Assembly: GCA_018435665.1 (NCBI GenBank)
Contig: JAHDND010000209.1
Location: forward strand, 23,321-87,320
Source: Candidatus Thiosymbion sp.
GTDB taxonomy: Bacteria; Pseudomonadota; Gammaproteobacteria; Chromatiales; Chromatiaceae
DNA: 64,000 bases
Direction: 5' to 3'
Under the pieces are notes generated by a model. That model was not told where the DNA came from and did no database searches. It saw only the letters and a list, made by a program, of their open reading frames with translations. How positions within the stretch are numbered: position 1 is the first letter of the stretch; each line of letters starts with the position of its first letter. The position numbers and the translations under genes were made by a program. Below are positions 26,001 through 34,217 of the stretch, piece by piece.

Positions 26001-26297
26001 ATGAACCACATAACTACCGCCGCCGCCCTTGCCATCGCCCTCGGGACCGCCATGACCATCGCCGCCGCGCCCACGAGTGCCGCCGATACCGGGGCCAAGG
26101 AGAAGTGCTTCGGCGTTGCCCTCAAGGGCCAGAACGACTGCAAGGCGGGGCCGGGCACCTCCTGTGCCGGGACCTCCACCAAGGACTACCAGGGTGACGC
26201 CTGGAAATTGGTGCCCGCCGGCAGTTGCGAGCAGACGGCCGCGCCCAAGTCCCCGACCGGCCACGGTCAACTCGCGGCCTTCAAGGAAAAGGCGTAA
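26001..26297 (+). CDS. bufA: Bufferin precursor (DUF2282), copper-chelating RiPP
   Basis: Small secreted peptide of 98 residues: signal peptide MNHITTAAALAIALGTAMTI ending near APTSAADT, then a core with four cysteines in KEKCFGVALKGQNDC, KAGPGTSCAG and LVPAGSCEQT, the spacing of DUF2282/BufA1. In characterised bufferins two of these cysteines are turned into 5-thiooxazoles by the DUF692 enzyme and the product chelates copper in the periplasm. ATG 26001 is preceded by GGAG. It leads the operon bufA-bufB-bufC-doxX and is divergent from its presumed sigma/anti-sigma pair. Confidence 0.88.
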   Translation: MNHITTAAALAIALGTAMTIAAAPTSAADTGAKEKCFGVALKGQNDCKAGPGTSCAGTSTKDYQGDAWKLVPAGSCEQTAAPKSPTGHGQLAAFKEKA

Positions 26298-26320
26298 GGA
26301 CCATTCGGGAGCCTGAGGCC

Positions 26321-27253
26321 GTGAACCCGCGCCGCGATTCGCTTCCCTGGGCCGCGGCCAACACGCCCGGGACCCACCCCGGCCTGCCACCGCGGGCCGG
26401 GGTGGGCCTCAAGCCCGCCCACGTCCAGGCCATCCTGGAGGGCGCGCCCGATCTGGGATTCTTCGAGGTCCATGCCGAGAATTATCTGGTGGCGGGCGGA
26501 CCCATGCATGCCGACCTGGCCCGCATCGCTAAGCGCTATCCGCTCTCGATCCATGGCGTGGGGCTGTCGATCGGCGGGGCCGACCCGCTGGATCCCGATC
26601 ATCTGCACGCCCTGCGCGGACTGCTTGATTGCTACCAACCGGCGCTGTTTTCGGAGCACCTCGCCTGGTCCACCCACGGCGGCGTGTTCTGGAACGATCT
26701 CCTGCCGGTGCCTTATGACCGAGCCACCCTGAACCGGGTTTGCGCCCATCTGGACCAGGTTCAGGAGACTTTGGGGCGGCGCATCCTGCTGGAGAACCCG
26801 GCCACCTATGTCGAATTTGCCGACTCCACCCTGAGCGAGGCCGCATTCATCACCGAACTGGTGGCGCGCACCGGCTGCGGCCTGCTGCTCGATGTCAACA
26901 ACGCCTATGTGTCGTGTATCAATCACGGACGCGATGTCCTGGCCTATCTCGCCGCACTGCCGCTCGCTCAGGTCGGCGAGGTCCATCTGGCCGGCTTCCA
27001 TCGGGACACCGACAGTTCGGGTGATCCGCTGCTGATCGACAGTCACGGCAGCGCCGTGGACGAGGCGGTCTGGTCGCTCTATGCCTGGACCCTCGCCCGC
27101 ATCGGCCCCCAGCCGACCCTGATAGAGTGGGATAACGACCTGCCCGTCTTCGACCGGCTCCACGCCGAGGCGCGGCGGGCCGATCGGCTCCTGATGGGGC
27201 TTGAGGCGGGGCTTGAGACGGCGGGGGACACGGCCCGGAGGATCAGCGCATGA
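26321..27253 (+). CDS. bufB: MNIO-family DUF692 enzyme, bufferin maturase
   Basis: Multinuclear non-haem iron-dependent oxidase (TIM barrel) that modifies cysteines of the bufferin precursor. Likely metal ligands and conserved stretches are SIHGVGLSIGG, LFSEHLAWS, ILLENPATYV, LLLDVNNAYVSCINHGRD, VHLAGFHRD and LIEWDNDLP. GTG 26321 gives 310 residues, slightly above the 280-300 norm because of a proline-rich leader (MNPRRDSLPWAAAN). An earlier frame would run back over bufA. The stop overlaps the bufC start (ATGA). Confidence 0.93.
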   Translation: MNPRRDSLPWAAANTPGTHPGLPPRAGVGLKPAHVQAILEGAPDLGFFEVHAENYLVAGGPMHADLARIAKRYPLSIHGVGLSIGGADPLDPDHLHALRGLLDCYQPALFSEHLAWSTHGGVFWNDLLPVPYDRATLNRVCAHLDQVQETLGRRILLENPATYVEFADSTLSEAAFITELVARTGCGLLLDVNNAYVSCINHGRDVLAYLAALPLAQVGEVHLAGFHRDTDSSGDPLLIDSHGSAVDEAVWSLYAWTLARIGPQPTLIEWDNDLPVFDRLHAEARRADRLLMGLEAGLETAGDTARRISA

Positions 27254-28029
27254 GCGGACCAGCCGCCTGGTGCGCCGCGTTGCTGGACCCGGACCGCGAG
27301 GTTCCCCCGGGGCTCTCGACCTGGAATGGGTCCGATCCCGCGCAACGCTTCACCGTCTACCGAAACAACGTGACCGTGTCGCTCATGGAAGCCCTCGCGG
27401 AGACCTTCCCGGTATGCCAGGCCATGGTCGGTGCGCCGCACTTCCGCGACCTGGCGCGCGCCTTCGTGCGTCGGCATCCGCCGCGCTCGCCGGTACTGGC
27501 ACGCTACGGGCACGGGTTCGCGGACTTCATTGCCGAATGCACGCTGGCGGCGCCCTGGCCGTACCTGCCCGATCTGGCGCGCCTGGAGCTGGCGTGCCTC
27601 GACGCGCTCCATGCGGCGGATGCCCAGCCCCTCGATCCAGACGCCCTGGCGGCGGCCTTGGGGCGGCCGGAGACCCTGCCTTCGCTACGGCTGGGGCTGC
27701 ATCCATCGCTGGCCACCCTGGGCTCGCCCTATGCGGTGGTGTCGCTGTGGGCTGCCCATCAGGGTGATGGGCCAGCCCCGGCCGTGAACCCCGACCGGCC
27801 CGAACAGGCCTGGGTCCTGCGCCGGGGACGAGCGGTGCTGGTCTTGCCGATGTCCGGCGGCGACTGCCGCTTCGTGCGCGCCCTGCAAGTGGGCGCGACC
27901 CTCGGCGAGGCCACCGCGACGGCGGCGGCTGCCGCATCCGACGAGGACGCGGACGCGGCCGGGGGGTTCGACCTGACCCGCTGTCTGGCCGTCCTGCTGC
28001 GCGAGCAGGTCCTGACTGGCATCACCTGA
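27250..28029 (+). CDS. bufC: DUF2063 partner protein of the MNIO enzyme
   Basis: Putative DNA-binding/recognition partner family DUF2063; in RiPP systems with DUF692 enzymes it binds the precursor leader and delivers it. The N-terminal domain has the diagnostic RFTVYRNNVTVSLMEALAET followed by FRDLARAFVRRHPPRSPVLA and YGHGFADFI. The C-terminal part (about residues 140-259) is the second, more variable domain. The 259 residues fit the family. It overlaps bufB by four bases and precedes the DoxX gene by 25. Confidence 0.9.
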   Translation: MSGPAAWCAALLDPDREVPPGLSTWNGSDPAQRFTVYRNNVTVSLMEALAETFPVCQAMVGAPHFRDLARAFVRRHPPRSPVLARYGHGFADFIAECTLAAPWPYLPDLARLELACLDALHAADAQPLDPDALAAALGRPETLPSLRLGLHPSLATLGSPYAVVSLWAAHQGDGPAPAVNPDRPEQAWVLRRGRAVLVLPMSGGDCRFVRALQVGATLGEATATAAAAASDEDADAAGGFDLTRCLAVLLREQVLTGIT

Positions 28030-28054
28030 ACGACCCTGACCTGGAGGCATCCCC

Positions 28055-28615
28055 ATGACTTCTGATTCTGCCGTGCGACCGGGCGCAGGCCCCGGCCGAC
28101 TCGTCGCTCGGGCAGCGGCCGCGATCGCGGTGCTGGAGCACATCCCCCACAGCCTGATCGCCCTGCTCGGGCGCGTCAGTATCGCCACCCTGTTCTGGAA
28201 CTCCGGACAGACCAAGGTCGAGGGCTTCGCCGTCGACCTCCTAAGCGGCCGCATCGACATCGGCTGGCCGCGGCTCGCGGACTCGACGGTCGCACTCTTT
28301 CGCGACGAATACCGACTGCCCCTGGTGGCGCCGGAGCTGGCCGCCTACGGGGCCGCCATGGCCGAGCATCTGTTTCCGGTGATGCTGCTGATCGGGTTGG
28401 GCACCCGGTTTGCCGCCCTGGCCCTGTTGGTTATGACCGCGGTCATCCAATTCCTGGTGTACCCAGAGGCCTGGCCGGTTCACGGCACTTGGGCGACCAT
28501 CCTGCTGTACCTCGCGGCGACCGGGCCCGGGCGGCTCTCGCTCGACCAGTGGATCAAGGGATGGGCCACCGGACGGGGGCATGCAGGGCTGGGGGGTCAG
28601 GACTGGACCGGTTGA
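28055..28615 (+). CDS. bufD: DoxX-family membrane protein of the bufferin cluster
   Basis: A 186-residue inner-membrane protein of the DoxX/DoxD group with four predicted membrane segments; LIALLGRVSIATLFWNSGQT is the usual opening, with LFPVMLLIGLGTRFAALALL and ATILLYLAATGPGRLSLDQW later. DoxX proteins commonly end DUF2282-DUF692-DUF2063 operons. Their role is not settled; a redox or electron-transfer function for metal or thiol chemistry has been proposed for the family. The N-terminal 30 residues are a soluble leader. No further gene follows on this strand for 427 bases. Confidence 0.87.
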   Translation: MTSDSAVRPGAGPGRLVARAAAAIAVLEHIPHSLIALLGRVSIATLFWNSGQTKVEGFAVDLLSGRIDIGWPRLADSTVALFRDEYRLPLVAPELAAYGAAMAEHLFPVMLLIGLGTRFAALALLVMTAVIQFLVYPEAWPVHGTWATILLYLAATGPGRLSLDQWIKGWATGRGHAGLGGQDWTG

Positions 28616-29042
28616 ATGGCCCCGATCGCCAATCGGGTCGTTCGCCACCAGCGCGCACCTGAACCCGCGGATGGCCAGCGCCACCGGAAGAAGACGCCAG
28701 GTCGATATGGTTCCGAGGAGGAAGAGGATAGGCAGGAAGAGCCAGTTTCACCCCGGCGGATTTAGGCCAGTTTCAGGTCGGCCGCGACAACTGATGGCCA
28801 GAGGGCTTGTCCTGCCCCCCTTTAGACCGCACCTAGGCAACACCTTTTACCGCCCCATGGCGGAGCCGGGTCAGGCCAGGTGGATTGGCAGCATTCGGCA
28901 GATTTCGACAAAATGCTCATAACGGCCTGACGAAGGATTAAATCCCAGCCGCACTTAGGTCCTCGTTGCCCTTCAAGATCCGCAACCGGATGGGTGCTGT
29001 CTGGTTCTCACCAGTAGAATTGGCGACGGAGCCTGCTATTAC
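28616..29042. other. 427-base gap with two copies of GCCAGTTTCA
   Basis: No convincing gene. GCCAGTTTCA occurs at 28741-28750 and 28766-28775 in direct orientation 25 bases apart, reminiscent of the multiple short repeats at ends of IS21-type insertion sequences, but no transposase remnant was recognised. The rest contains only short frames without family features. Confidence 0.4.
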
Positions 29043-29360
29043 ATGAGACGCGCCCAACGTATCCAAGACCTCGTCACCCGGGAACTAGCCCCCCTGCACC
29101 TGGAATTGGTGGACGAAACCCATCAGCACAATGCCCCACCGGAGGGTGAGTCCCACTTCCGGTTGCTCGTGGTCAGTGACCGCTTCGCCGACCACAAGCC
29201 CCTCGCCCGGCAGCGCATCATCAACGGGTTGCTGGCCGCGGAATTCGCTACAGGTCTACATGCCTTGGCCATGCATACCTGGACCCCGGCGGAATGGTTC
29301 GATCGGGGTGGTCTAACTCCGGCGTCCCCTCCTTGCTTGGGCGGGGGCAAAGCCACATGA
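29043..29360 (+). CDS. BolA-family protein
   Basis: A 105-residue BolA/IbaG-type protein: IQDLVTRELAPLHLELVDET then the class II KH-like core with SHFRLLVVSDRFADHKPLAR, QRIINGLLAAEFATGLHALA and the end AMHTWTPAEWFDR. BolA proteins partner with monothiol glutaredoxins in iron-sulfur trafficking; BolA itself also affects morphology under stress. The last 16 residues (GGLTPASPPCLGGGKAT) are an uncommon extension that adds a cysteine. It stands alone between two gene-free stretches, so it is presumably transcribed from its own promoter. Confidence 0.9.
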   Translation: MRRAQRIQDLVTRELAPLHLELVDETHQHNAPPEGESHFRLLVVSDRFADHKPLARQRIINGLLAAEFATGLHALAMHTWTPAEWFDRGGLTPASPPCLGGGKAT

Positions 29361-29728
29361 AGAGCGGTGAAACCTTTGGCACCAGGCCTTCTTAGCTGCC
29401 ACAGCCGCACCGCTCGCCCTTGAACGCGAATCTCCAGAAAGTGACCGTATGGCTTTTAAAGACAATAGGTTGCCCGTATCGATCCTGAGGATGGCCCTCA
29501 GCGCCGTCACCCTATGCGTAAGGTCTGCCACGTCCTGAATTTGTCTCCGCCCCCCTTTACGGCCTATCATGCCTAATAAGGATGAAACAGGCGTTTCGTC
29601 CCAGGAGTCATCATCGTCCGGTGGTGGCCGCAGGATAGTGTCATGAATTTTACCCAGGCCTGCGACCTCATTTGCAGCGTCCCTGGAAGCTTCCCTTACC
29701 TCTCGTTCCATCCAAACAGGAATATCTC
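29361..29728. other. 368-base gap without supported gene
   Basis: Base composition is lower in GC than the neighbours. A 132-codon minus-strand frame (29313-29711) overlaps bolA and the cytochrome c' upstream region and has no recognisable features. A short plus-strand frame beginning at about 29450 (MAFKDNRLPVSIL) encodes 29 codons. Nothing firm was seen. Confidence 0.4.
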
Positions 29729-30181
29729 ATGAAAAAAGCCATCGCCCTCGGCGTCATCACCCTTTCCCTGGCCACCACGGCCATCGCCCAGGTCAAGCCC
29801 GAAGACCAGATCAAGTACCGCCAGGCCGGTTACAGCTTCATGGCCTGGAACATGGGCAAGATCAAGGCCAACCTGGAAGGTGAATTCAACGCCAAGCAGG
29901 TGGAGGCCGCCGCCAACGCCATCGCCGGCATCGCCAACTCCGGCATGGGCGCCCTCTATGGCCCGGGCACGGACAAGGACATCGGGAGCGTCAAGACCCG
30001 CGTCAAGCCCGAACTCTTCACCGACAAGGCGGAGGTCGGCAAGGTCGCCACGGCCTTCAATGCCGCCGCCAACGATCTGGCCAAGGCGGCCGCGACGGGT
30101 GACAAGGCCGCGGTAAAGAAGGCCTTCAGCGACACCGGCGCCGCCTGCAAGGGCTGCCACGACAAGTTCCGCCAGGAATAG
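29729..30181 (+). CDS. Cytochrome c'
   Basis: Periplasmic class II c-type cytochrome: a four-helix bundle with one haem at the C-terminus, binding NO. ATG 29729 (MKKAIALGVITLSLATTAIA) opens a signal peptide. The mature part begins near QVKPEDQIKYRQAGYSFMAW and ends in CKGCHDKFRQE, where CKGCH is the haem motif and the His is the axial ligand. The 150 residues match cytochromes c' of purple bacteria. A hairpin terminator follows at 30204. The next gene, convergent, encodes a b-type cytochrome, a frequent companion. Confidence 0.95.
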   Translation: MKKAIALGVITLSLATTAIAQVKPEDQIKYRQAGYSFMAWNMGKIKANLEGEFNAKQVEAAANAIAGIANSGMGALYGPGTDKDIGSVKTRVKPELFTDKAEVGKVATAFNAAANDLAKAAATGDKAAVKKAFSDTGAACKGCHDKFRQE

Positions 30182-30203
30182 TCACTACCCGTTAGGGTAG
30201 CCA

Positions 30204-30224
30204 AGCCGCCTGCGGGCGGCTTTT
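30204..30224 (+). terminator. Intrinsic terminator after cytochrome c'
   Basis: AGCCGCC (30204-30210), loop TGCG, GGCGGCT (30215-30221) followed by TTT, then GTGT. A good stem with a short U-run, located 23 bases after the stop. Confidence 0.85.
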
Positions 30225-30322
30225 GTGTATCTGGCGCTCCGATTGCCAATCGCTTTCCGATGACTTTCCGATCACAGCGACGGGGATCGGGGAAAACCGC
30301 TAAGCGCCTCCTAGCTGATCCG

Positions 30323-31027
30323 TCACCACTCCGGCGCTGGTGGCGGCGGCGGTGGCGGTGGCTCGATCAAGACCCCGGCGGCCAGGGCCACCACCCCCAA
30401 GGCCACCAGCAGGGCGATGAGGAAGGGGATGAGTCCCCCACCCACGGCGGGCTGGGCTTGGGGATCCGCGACGACCTTGGTGCCCGTGATCATGGGCAGC
30501 ACTAGGTTGTCCCGCTTGACCCAGGTGTAGAAAAGCACCGCCGCGACGTGCAGGCCCACCAGCAGGAGGAGCAGATTGACCATGATCCGGTGGATGCTGG
30601 TCAGCCATAGACTGGTGTCGCCCGCGACCAGGACGGCCAGCGGCCCCTGGAAGGCGATGTCGTCATTGGCGAACAGGCCGGTCAGCGCCTGGATGGCGAC
30701 GACAACCAGGAGGCCGAAGACCGACAAGGCGCCCAAGGGGTTATGCCCCAGGCCCCGCCACTGCCCGCGCAGATAGGCCACCACCGTCGCCGGCCGGGGG
30801 AAGAAGTTGGCGAAGCGGGCATGGGTGGAACCGACAAAGCCCCAGACCAGGCGGAAGACCAGCAGGCCGATGATGGCCAGACCCAGACGCCCGTGCCAGG
30901 CCATGAGGTCACCCCCCAGTTGGCCCGTGACGAAGGCCGCCACCATCAGGGCCACCAACAGCCAGTGAAAGAGTCGGGTCGGGAGGTCCCAGACCCGGAT
31001 GGAATGTTTTCTTGATACTTGAACCAT
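30323..31027 (-). CDS. Cytochrome b561-type di-haem membrane protein
   Basis: A 234-residue four-helix b-type cytochrome (cytochrome b/b561 group). ATG 31027 gives MVQVSRKHSIRVWDLPTRLF, the usual start, where HSIRVWDLPTRLFHWLLV carries the first haem His. Other His are in AWHGRLGLAIIGLLVFRLVW, the second helix end, and SIHRIMVNLLLLLVGLHVAA. The C-terminus is a Pro-rich tail (eight prolines in a row). It should pass electrons from the quinone pool to a periplasmic acceptor; convergence with the cytochrome c' gene suggests that acceptor, by inference. The gene is followed on its strand by no close downstream partner. Confidence 0.87.
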   Translation of the reverse strand: MVQVSRKHSIRVWDLPTRLFHWLLVALMVAAFVTGQLGGDLMAWHGRLGLAIIGLLVFRLVWGFVGSTHARFANFFPRPATVVAYLRGQWRGLGHNPLGALSVFGLLVVVAIQALTGLFANDDIAFQGPLAVLVAGDTSLWLTSIHRIMVNLLLLLVGLHVAAVLFYTWVKRDNLVLPMITGTKVVADPQAQPAVGGGLIPFLIALLVALGVVALAAGVLIEPPPPPPPPAPEW

Positions 31028-31052
31028 GATGAGTTGCCGTTTGCCTGATCTC

Positions 31053-31964
31053 TCACCCCAACCGCCCGACATACCGGTCCCGTGCTGCCTTGGCGCGCTC
31101 GAACATCCCCAGCAGGCCGTCCCCGTCCCCCCGCTCCACCGCCGCCGCCAGTTCGGCCAGTTCGCCCTGGAAGCGGGCCAGCATCTGGCCCAGGGCCGCG
31201 CGGTTGGCCAGGCAGATATCCCGCCACATTACCGGGTGGCTGGAGGCGATGCGGGTGAAGTCTCGGAAGCCGCCGGCGGCGTAGCGAAAGATCTCGTCGT
31301 TCTCGTGCAGACGGGCCAGGCTGTCGACCAGGGCATAGGCCAGCAGGTGCGGCAGGTGGCTGGTCGCGGCGAGGACCTCGTCGTGATGATCGACATCCAT
31401 GTGGATCACCTCCGCGCCACAGGCCTCCCACATGGCCTGGACGCGGGTAATCGCGCTGGGGTCCGTCGTGCTCAGGGGGGTGAGGATGACCCGGCGGTTG
31501 CGATAGAGTTCGGCGAAGGAGGCCTCCACCCCGCTGTGCTCGGTGCCGGCGATGGGATGACCGGGGACGAAGCGTTCCGGGACCTGGCCGAAGACCTGGC
31601 GGGCATCCGCCACCACGCTCCCTTTGACGCTGCCGCCATCGGTGAGGACGGCCCCGGGGGCCAGGTGATCGCGGATGGCGGAGAAGGTCGGGGCCATGGC
31701 CCCGAGGGGGACGGAAAGGAAGACGAGGTCCGCCCCTTCCACGGCCACCGCCGGGTCCTGGCTGTATCGGTCGATGACCCCCAGTTCCACCGCACGGTGC
31801 AGGTTGTCCAGCGAGCGGCCACAGCCGACCACCTCCTCCACCAGCCGCGCCCGGCGCAGAGCCCGGGCCAGGGAGCCACCGATGAGCCCGACGCCGATGA
31901 CGGTCAAGCGCCGGATCAGGTACTCAGGGCCGGGGGCCAGCGGCTTGCCGGCGCTGTCGGTCAT
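31053..31964 (-). CDS. tyrA: Prephenate dehydrogenase
   Basis: NAD-dependent oxidative decarboxylation of prephenate (or arogenate) for tyrosine synthesis. The Rossmann start is RLTVIGVGLIGGSLARALRR; further family points are VFLSVPLGAMAPTFSAIRDH, DGGSVKGSVV, FVPGHPIAGTEHSGVE and DHHDEVLAATSHLPHLLAYA. ATG 31964 gives 303 residues and overlaps the hisC stop by four bases. There is no AroA domain fused behind it and no aroA-cmk genes downstream, unlike in many pseudomonads. Coenzyme (NAD or NADP) is undetermined. Confidence 0.95.
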   Translation of the reverse strand: MTDSAGKPLAPGPEYLIRRLTVIGVGLIGGSLARALRRARLVEEVVGCGRSLDNLHRAVELGVIDRYSQDPAVAVEGADLVFLSVPLGAMAPTFSAIRDHLAPGAVLTDGGSVKGSVVADARQVFGQVPERFVPGHPIAGTEHSGVEASFAELYRNRRVILTPLSTTDPSAITRVQAMWEACGAEVIHMDVDHHDEVLAATSHLPHLLAYALVDSLARLHENDEIFRYAAGGFRDFTRIASSHPVMWRDICLANRAALGQMLARFQGELAELAAAVERGDGDGLLGMFERAKAARDRYVGRLG

Positions 31965-33073
31965 TGCGCCAGGACCGTCGCCAGGGCCGTTAGCAGACGT
32001 GCGTTCTCCGCCTCGGTGCCGATGGTCACCCGCAGGTGGTTGGGCATGCCGTAGTTGGCCACCGGACGGGTGATGCAGCCCAGGCGCAGCAGGGCTTGAT
32101 CGATCGGGCTGGCGGGGCGCCCCAGATCGACGGTGATGAAGTTGCCCACCGAGGGGATGAAGCCCAGCCCCAGTTGGCTCAGGCCGGCCTCGAACTGGCG
32201 CATGCCCGCCCGGTTCATGTCCAGGGAGGCGCGGATATGGGCCTCGTCCTCCAAGGCGGCGATCGCCGCCGCCTGGGCGATACTGTTGACATTGAAGGGC
32301 TGACGGGCGCGGTTGAGCAGGTCGGCGATGTGGGGGTGGCTGATGCCATAGCCCACCCGCAGGGCGGCCAGGCCGTGGACCTTGGAGAAGGTGCGGGTGA
32401 CGATCAGGTGCGGGAACTTGTCCAGCCACAGGGAGGCATCGGGGAAGGCCGGGTCTTCGACATACTCGGTGTAGGCCTCGTCCACCACGGCGACGCAGGT
32501 ATCCGGCAGGTGGCTCAGGAAGCTGTAGAGCCGGTCCCGGTCGGTCCAGGTGCCCGTGGGGTTGTTGGGATTGGCGATCCACACCACCCGGGTCCGCTCG
32601 TTGACCAGTGCCGCCATGGCGTCCAGGTCGTGGCCAAAGTCCCGGGCCGGGGCGACGCGCGCCGTCGCGCCCACTGCCTGGGTGCTGATGGCGTAGACGG
32701 CGAAGGCATGCTGGGAAAAGACCGACTCCTGGCCGGGATGGAGAAAGACCCGAGCGATCAGATCCAGGACATCGTTGGAGCCGTTACCCAGGGTGATGGC
32801 CGCCATTTCGACGCCGTGGCGCTCCGCCAGAAGGCGGCGCAGTTCGAAGCCGCCGCCGTCGGGATAACGCCCCAGCTCCGCCAGGGCGGCGATGGCGGCC
32901 TCCCGCGCCCGGGCGCCGGGACCCAGGGGGTTCTCGTTGGAGGCCAGTTTGATGGAATTGGTGATGCCCAGTTCCCGCTCCAGTTCCGACAGGGGCTTGC
33001 CAGGGATGTAGGGCTGGAGTCCGGGCAGACCGGGGGCGGACAAGTGCAGGAAGCGGTTGGCGTGGGTGCTCAT
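31961..33073 (-). CDS. hisC: Histidinol-phosphate aminotransferase
   Basis: PLP-dependent aminotransferase, 370 residues. The catalytic Lys is in VTRTFSKVHGLAALRVGYG, and the substrate/cofactor loops include IKLASNENPLGPGARAREAA and GNGSNDVLDLIARVF. In this pheA-hisC-tyrA order it is the HisC2-type enzyme, which can also transaminate aromatic keto acids, so both histidine and aromatic roles are possible. It overlaps tyrA by four bases and lies 12 bases from pheA, so one operon is likely. Confidence 0.94.
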   Translation of the reverse strand: MSTHANRFLHLSAPGLPGLQPYIPGKPLSELERELGITNSIKLASNENPLGPGARAREAAIAALAELGRYPDGGGFELRRLLAERHGVEMAAITLGNGSNDVLDLIARVFLHPGQESVFSQHAFAVYAISTQAVGATARVAPARDFGHDLDAMAALVNERTRVVWIANPNNPTGTWTDRDRLYSFLSHLPDTCVAVVDEAYTEYVEDPAFPDASLWLDKFPHLIVTRTFSKVHGLAALRVGYGISHPHIADLLNRARQPFNVNSIAQAAAIAALEDEAHIRASLDMNRAGMRQFEAGLSQLGLGFIPSVGNFITVDLGRPASPIDQALLRLGCITRPVANYGMPNHLRVTIGTEAENARLLTALATVLAQ

Positions 33074-33085
33074 GTGGTTACTCTA

Positions 33086-34168
33086 TTAAATGACCGCCTT
33101 GGGATAGGAGCCCAGGATGCGGAACAGGCTGGAGGCCCGGCGCAGGCTTTCCAGGGCCGGGGCGACCTGGGGGTCCTCCCGGTGGCCGTCGATATCGACG
33201 AAGAAGACATAGTCCCAGAGCCCGCGCCGGGAGGGCCGGGACTCGATCCGGGACATGCTGATCCCATGGGTCGCGAAGGGCTCCAGCAGGGCATGGAGGG
33301 AACCCGCCTCGTTGTGGGCGGAGATCAGCAGGCTGGTCTTGTCCTCCCCACTGGGGCGGGCATCCTCGATGCCGATGACCAGGAAGCGGGTGGTATTCCC
33401 CGGTTCGTCCTCGATACAGCGCTCCAGGATGTCCAGGTCGTAGATATCCGCCGCCGCCTCCCCCGCCACCGCCGCCGCGCCGGGGTGGTTGGCCGCCAGA
33501 CGAGCCGCCTCGGCATTGCTGTCCACGGCGATCCGCTCCACCAGGGGCAGGTGCCGGTCCAGCCAGCCCCGGCATTGGGCCAGGGATTGCTGATGGGAAT
33601 AGAGCACCTGGATCGAAGCCAGTTCCGGTTCGCGGCTCATCAGGTGGTGGTTGATGCGCAGACTGACCTCGCCGGCGATGCTCAGGGGCGAGCGCATGAA
33701 CATGTCCAGGGTATGGTTGATCACCCCTTCAGTGGAGTTTTCCACCGGCACCACGCCGTAATGGCAGGACCGGGCCTCGACTTCGCGAAAGACATCGTTG
33801 ATGGTCGTCACCGGGACCGTCGTCGCGGCATGGCCGAAGTGCTTGACCGCCGCCGCTTGGGTGAAGGTCCCCGCCGGGCCGAGGAAGGCCACCGACAGGG
33901 GTTGCTCCAGGGCCAGGCAGGCGGACATGATCTCGCGGAAGAGGCGGGCCATGGCCTCGCCGCTCAGGGGCCCGGGGTTGCGGGCCTTGATCCGGCGGAG
34001 TACCTCGGCCTCGCGGCCGGGGCGGTAGAACTGGGTGTCGCCCAGTTCGGCCTTGATCTCGGCCACCTCCCCGGCGCAGGCGGCCCGGACGCTGAGCAGG
34101 CGCAGCAGTTCACCGTCGATGGCGTCGATGCGCTGCCGCACGTCCGCCAGCCGTTCCTCGGAGTTCAT
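33086..34168 (-). CDS. pheA: Bifunctional chorismate mutase / prephenate dehydratase
   Basis: Converts chorismate through prephenate to phenylpyruvate for phenylalanine synthesis. Domain order: chorismate mutase (residues 1-90, RQRIDAIDGELLRLLSVRAA), prephenate dehydratase (about 93-270, LSVAFLGPAGTFTQAAAVKH and the GVVPVENSTEG motif), and a C-terminal ACT domain (about 280-360) with the Phe-binding SRIESRPSRRGLWDYVFF. The 360 residues match the P-protein. Feedback by phenylalanine is expected because the GAL-like and ESRP motifs are present. It sits between serA and hisC. Confidence 0.96.
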   Translation of the reverse strand: MNSEERLADVRQRIDAIDGELLRLLSVRAACAGEVAEIKAELGDTQFYRPGREAEVLRRIKARNPGPLSGEAMARLFREIMSACLALEQPLSVAFLGPAGTFTQAAAVKHFGHAATTVPVTTINDVFREVEARSCHYGVVPVENSTEGVINHTLDMFMRSPLSIAGEVSLRINHHLMSREPELASIQVLYSHQQSLAQCRGWLDRHLPLVERIAVDSNAEAARLAANHPGAAAVAGEAAADIYDLDILERCIEDEPGNTTRFLVIGIEDARPSGEDKTSLLISAHNEAGSLHALLEPFATHGISMSRIESRPSRRGLWDYVFFVDIDGHREDPQVAPALESLRRASSLFRILGSYPKAVI

Positions 34169-34217
34169 GCCCCCGCCCTCCCCCGCCCCGCGCGGATTCC
34201 CGGCCCCGGCCCAGGCA

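Noticed and set aside
29313..29711. 132-codon minus-strand frame after bolA
   Set aside because: Overlaps bolA and lacks any recognisable feature, so it is left as a gap.
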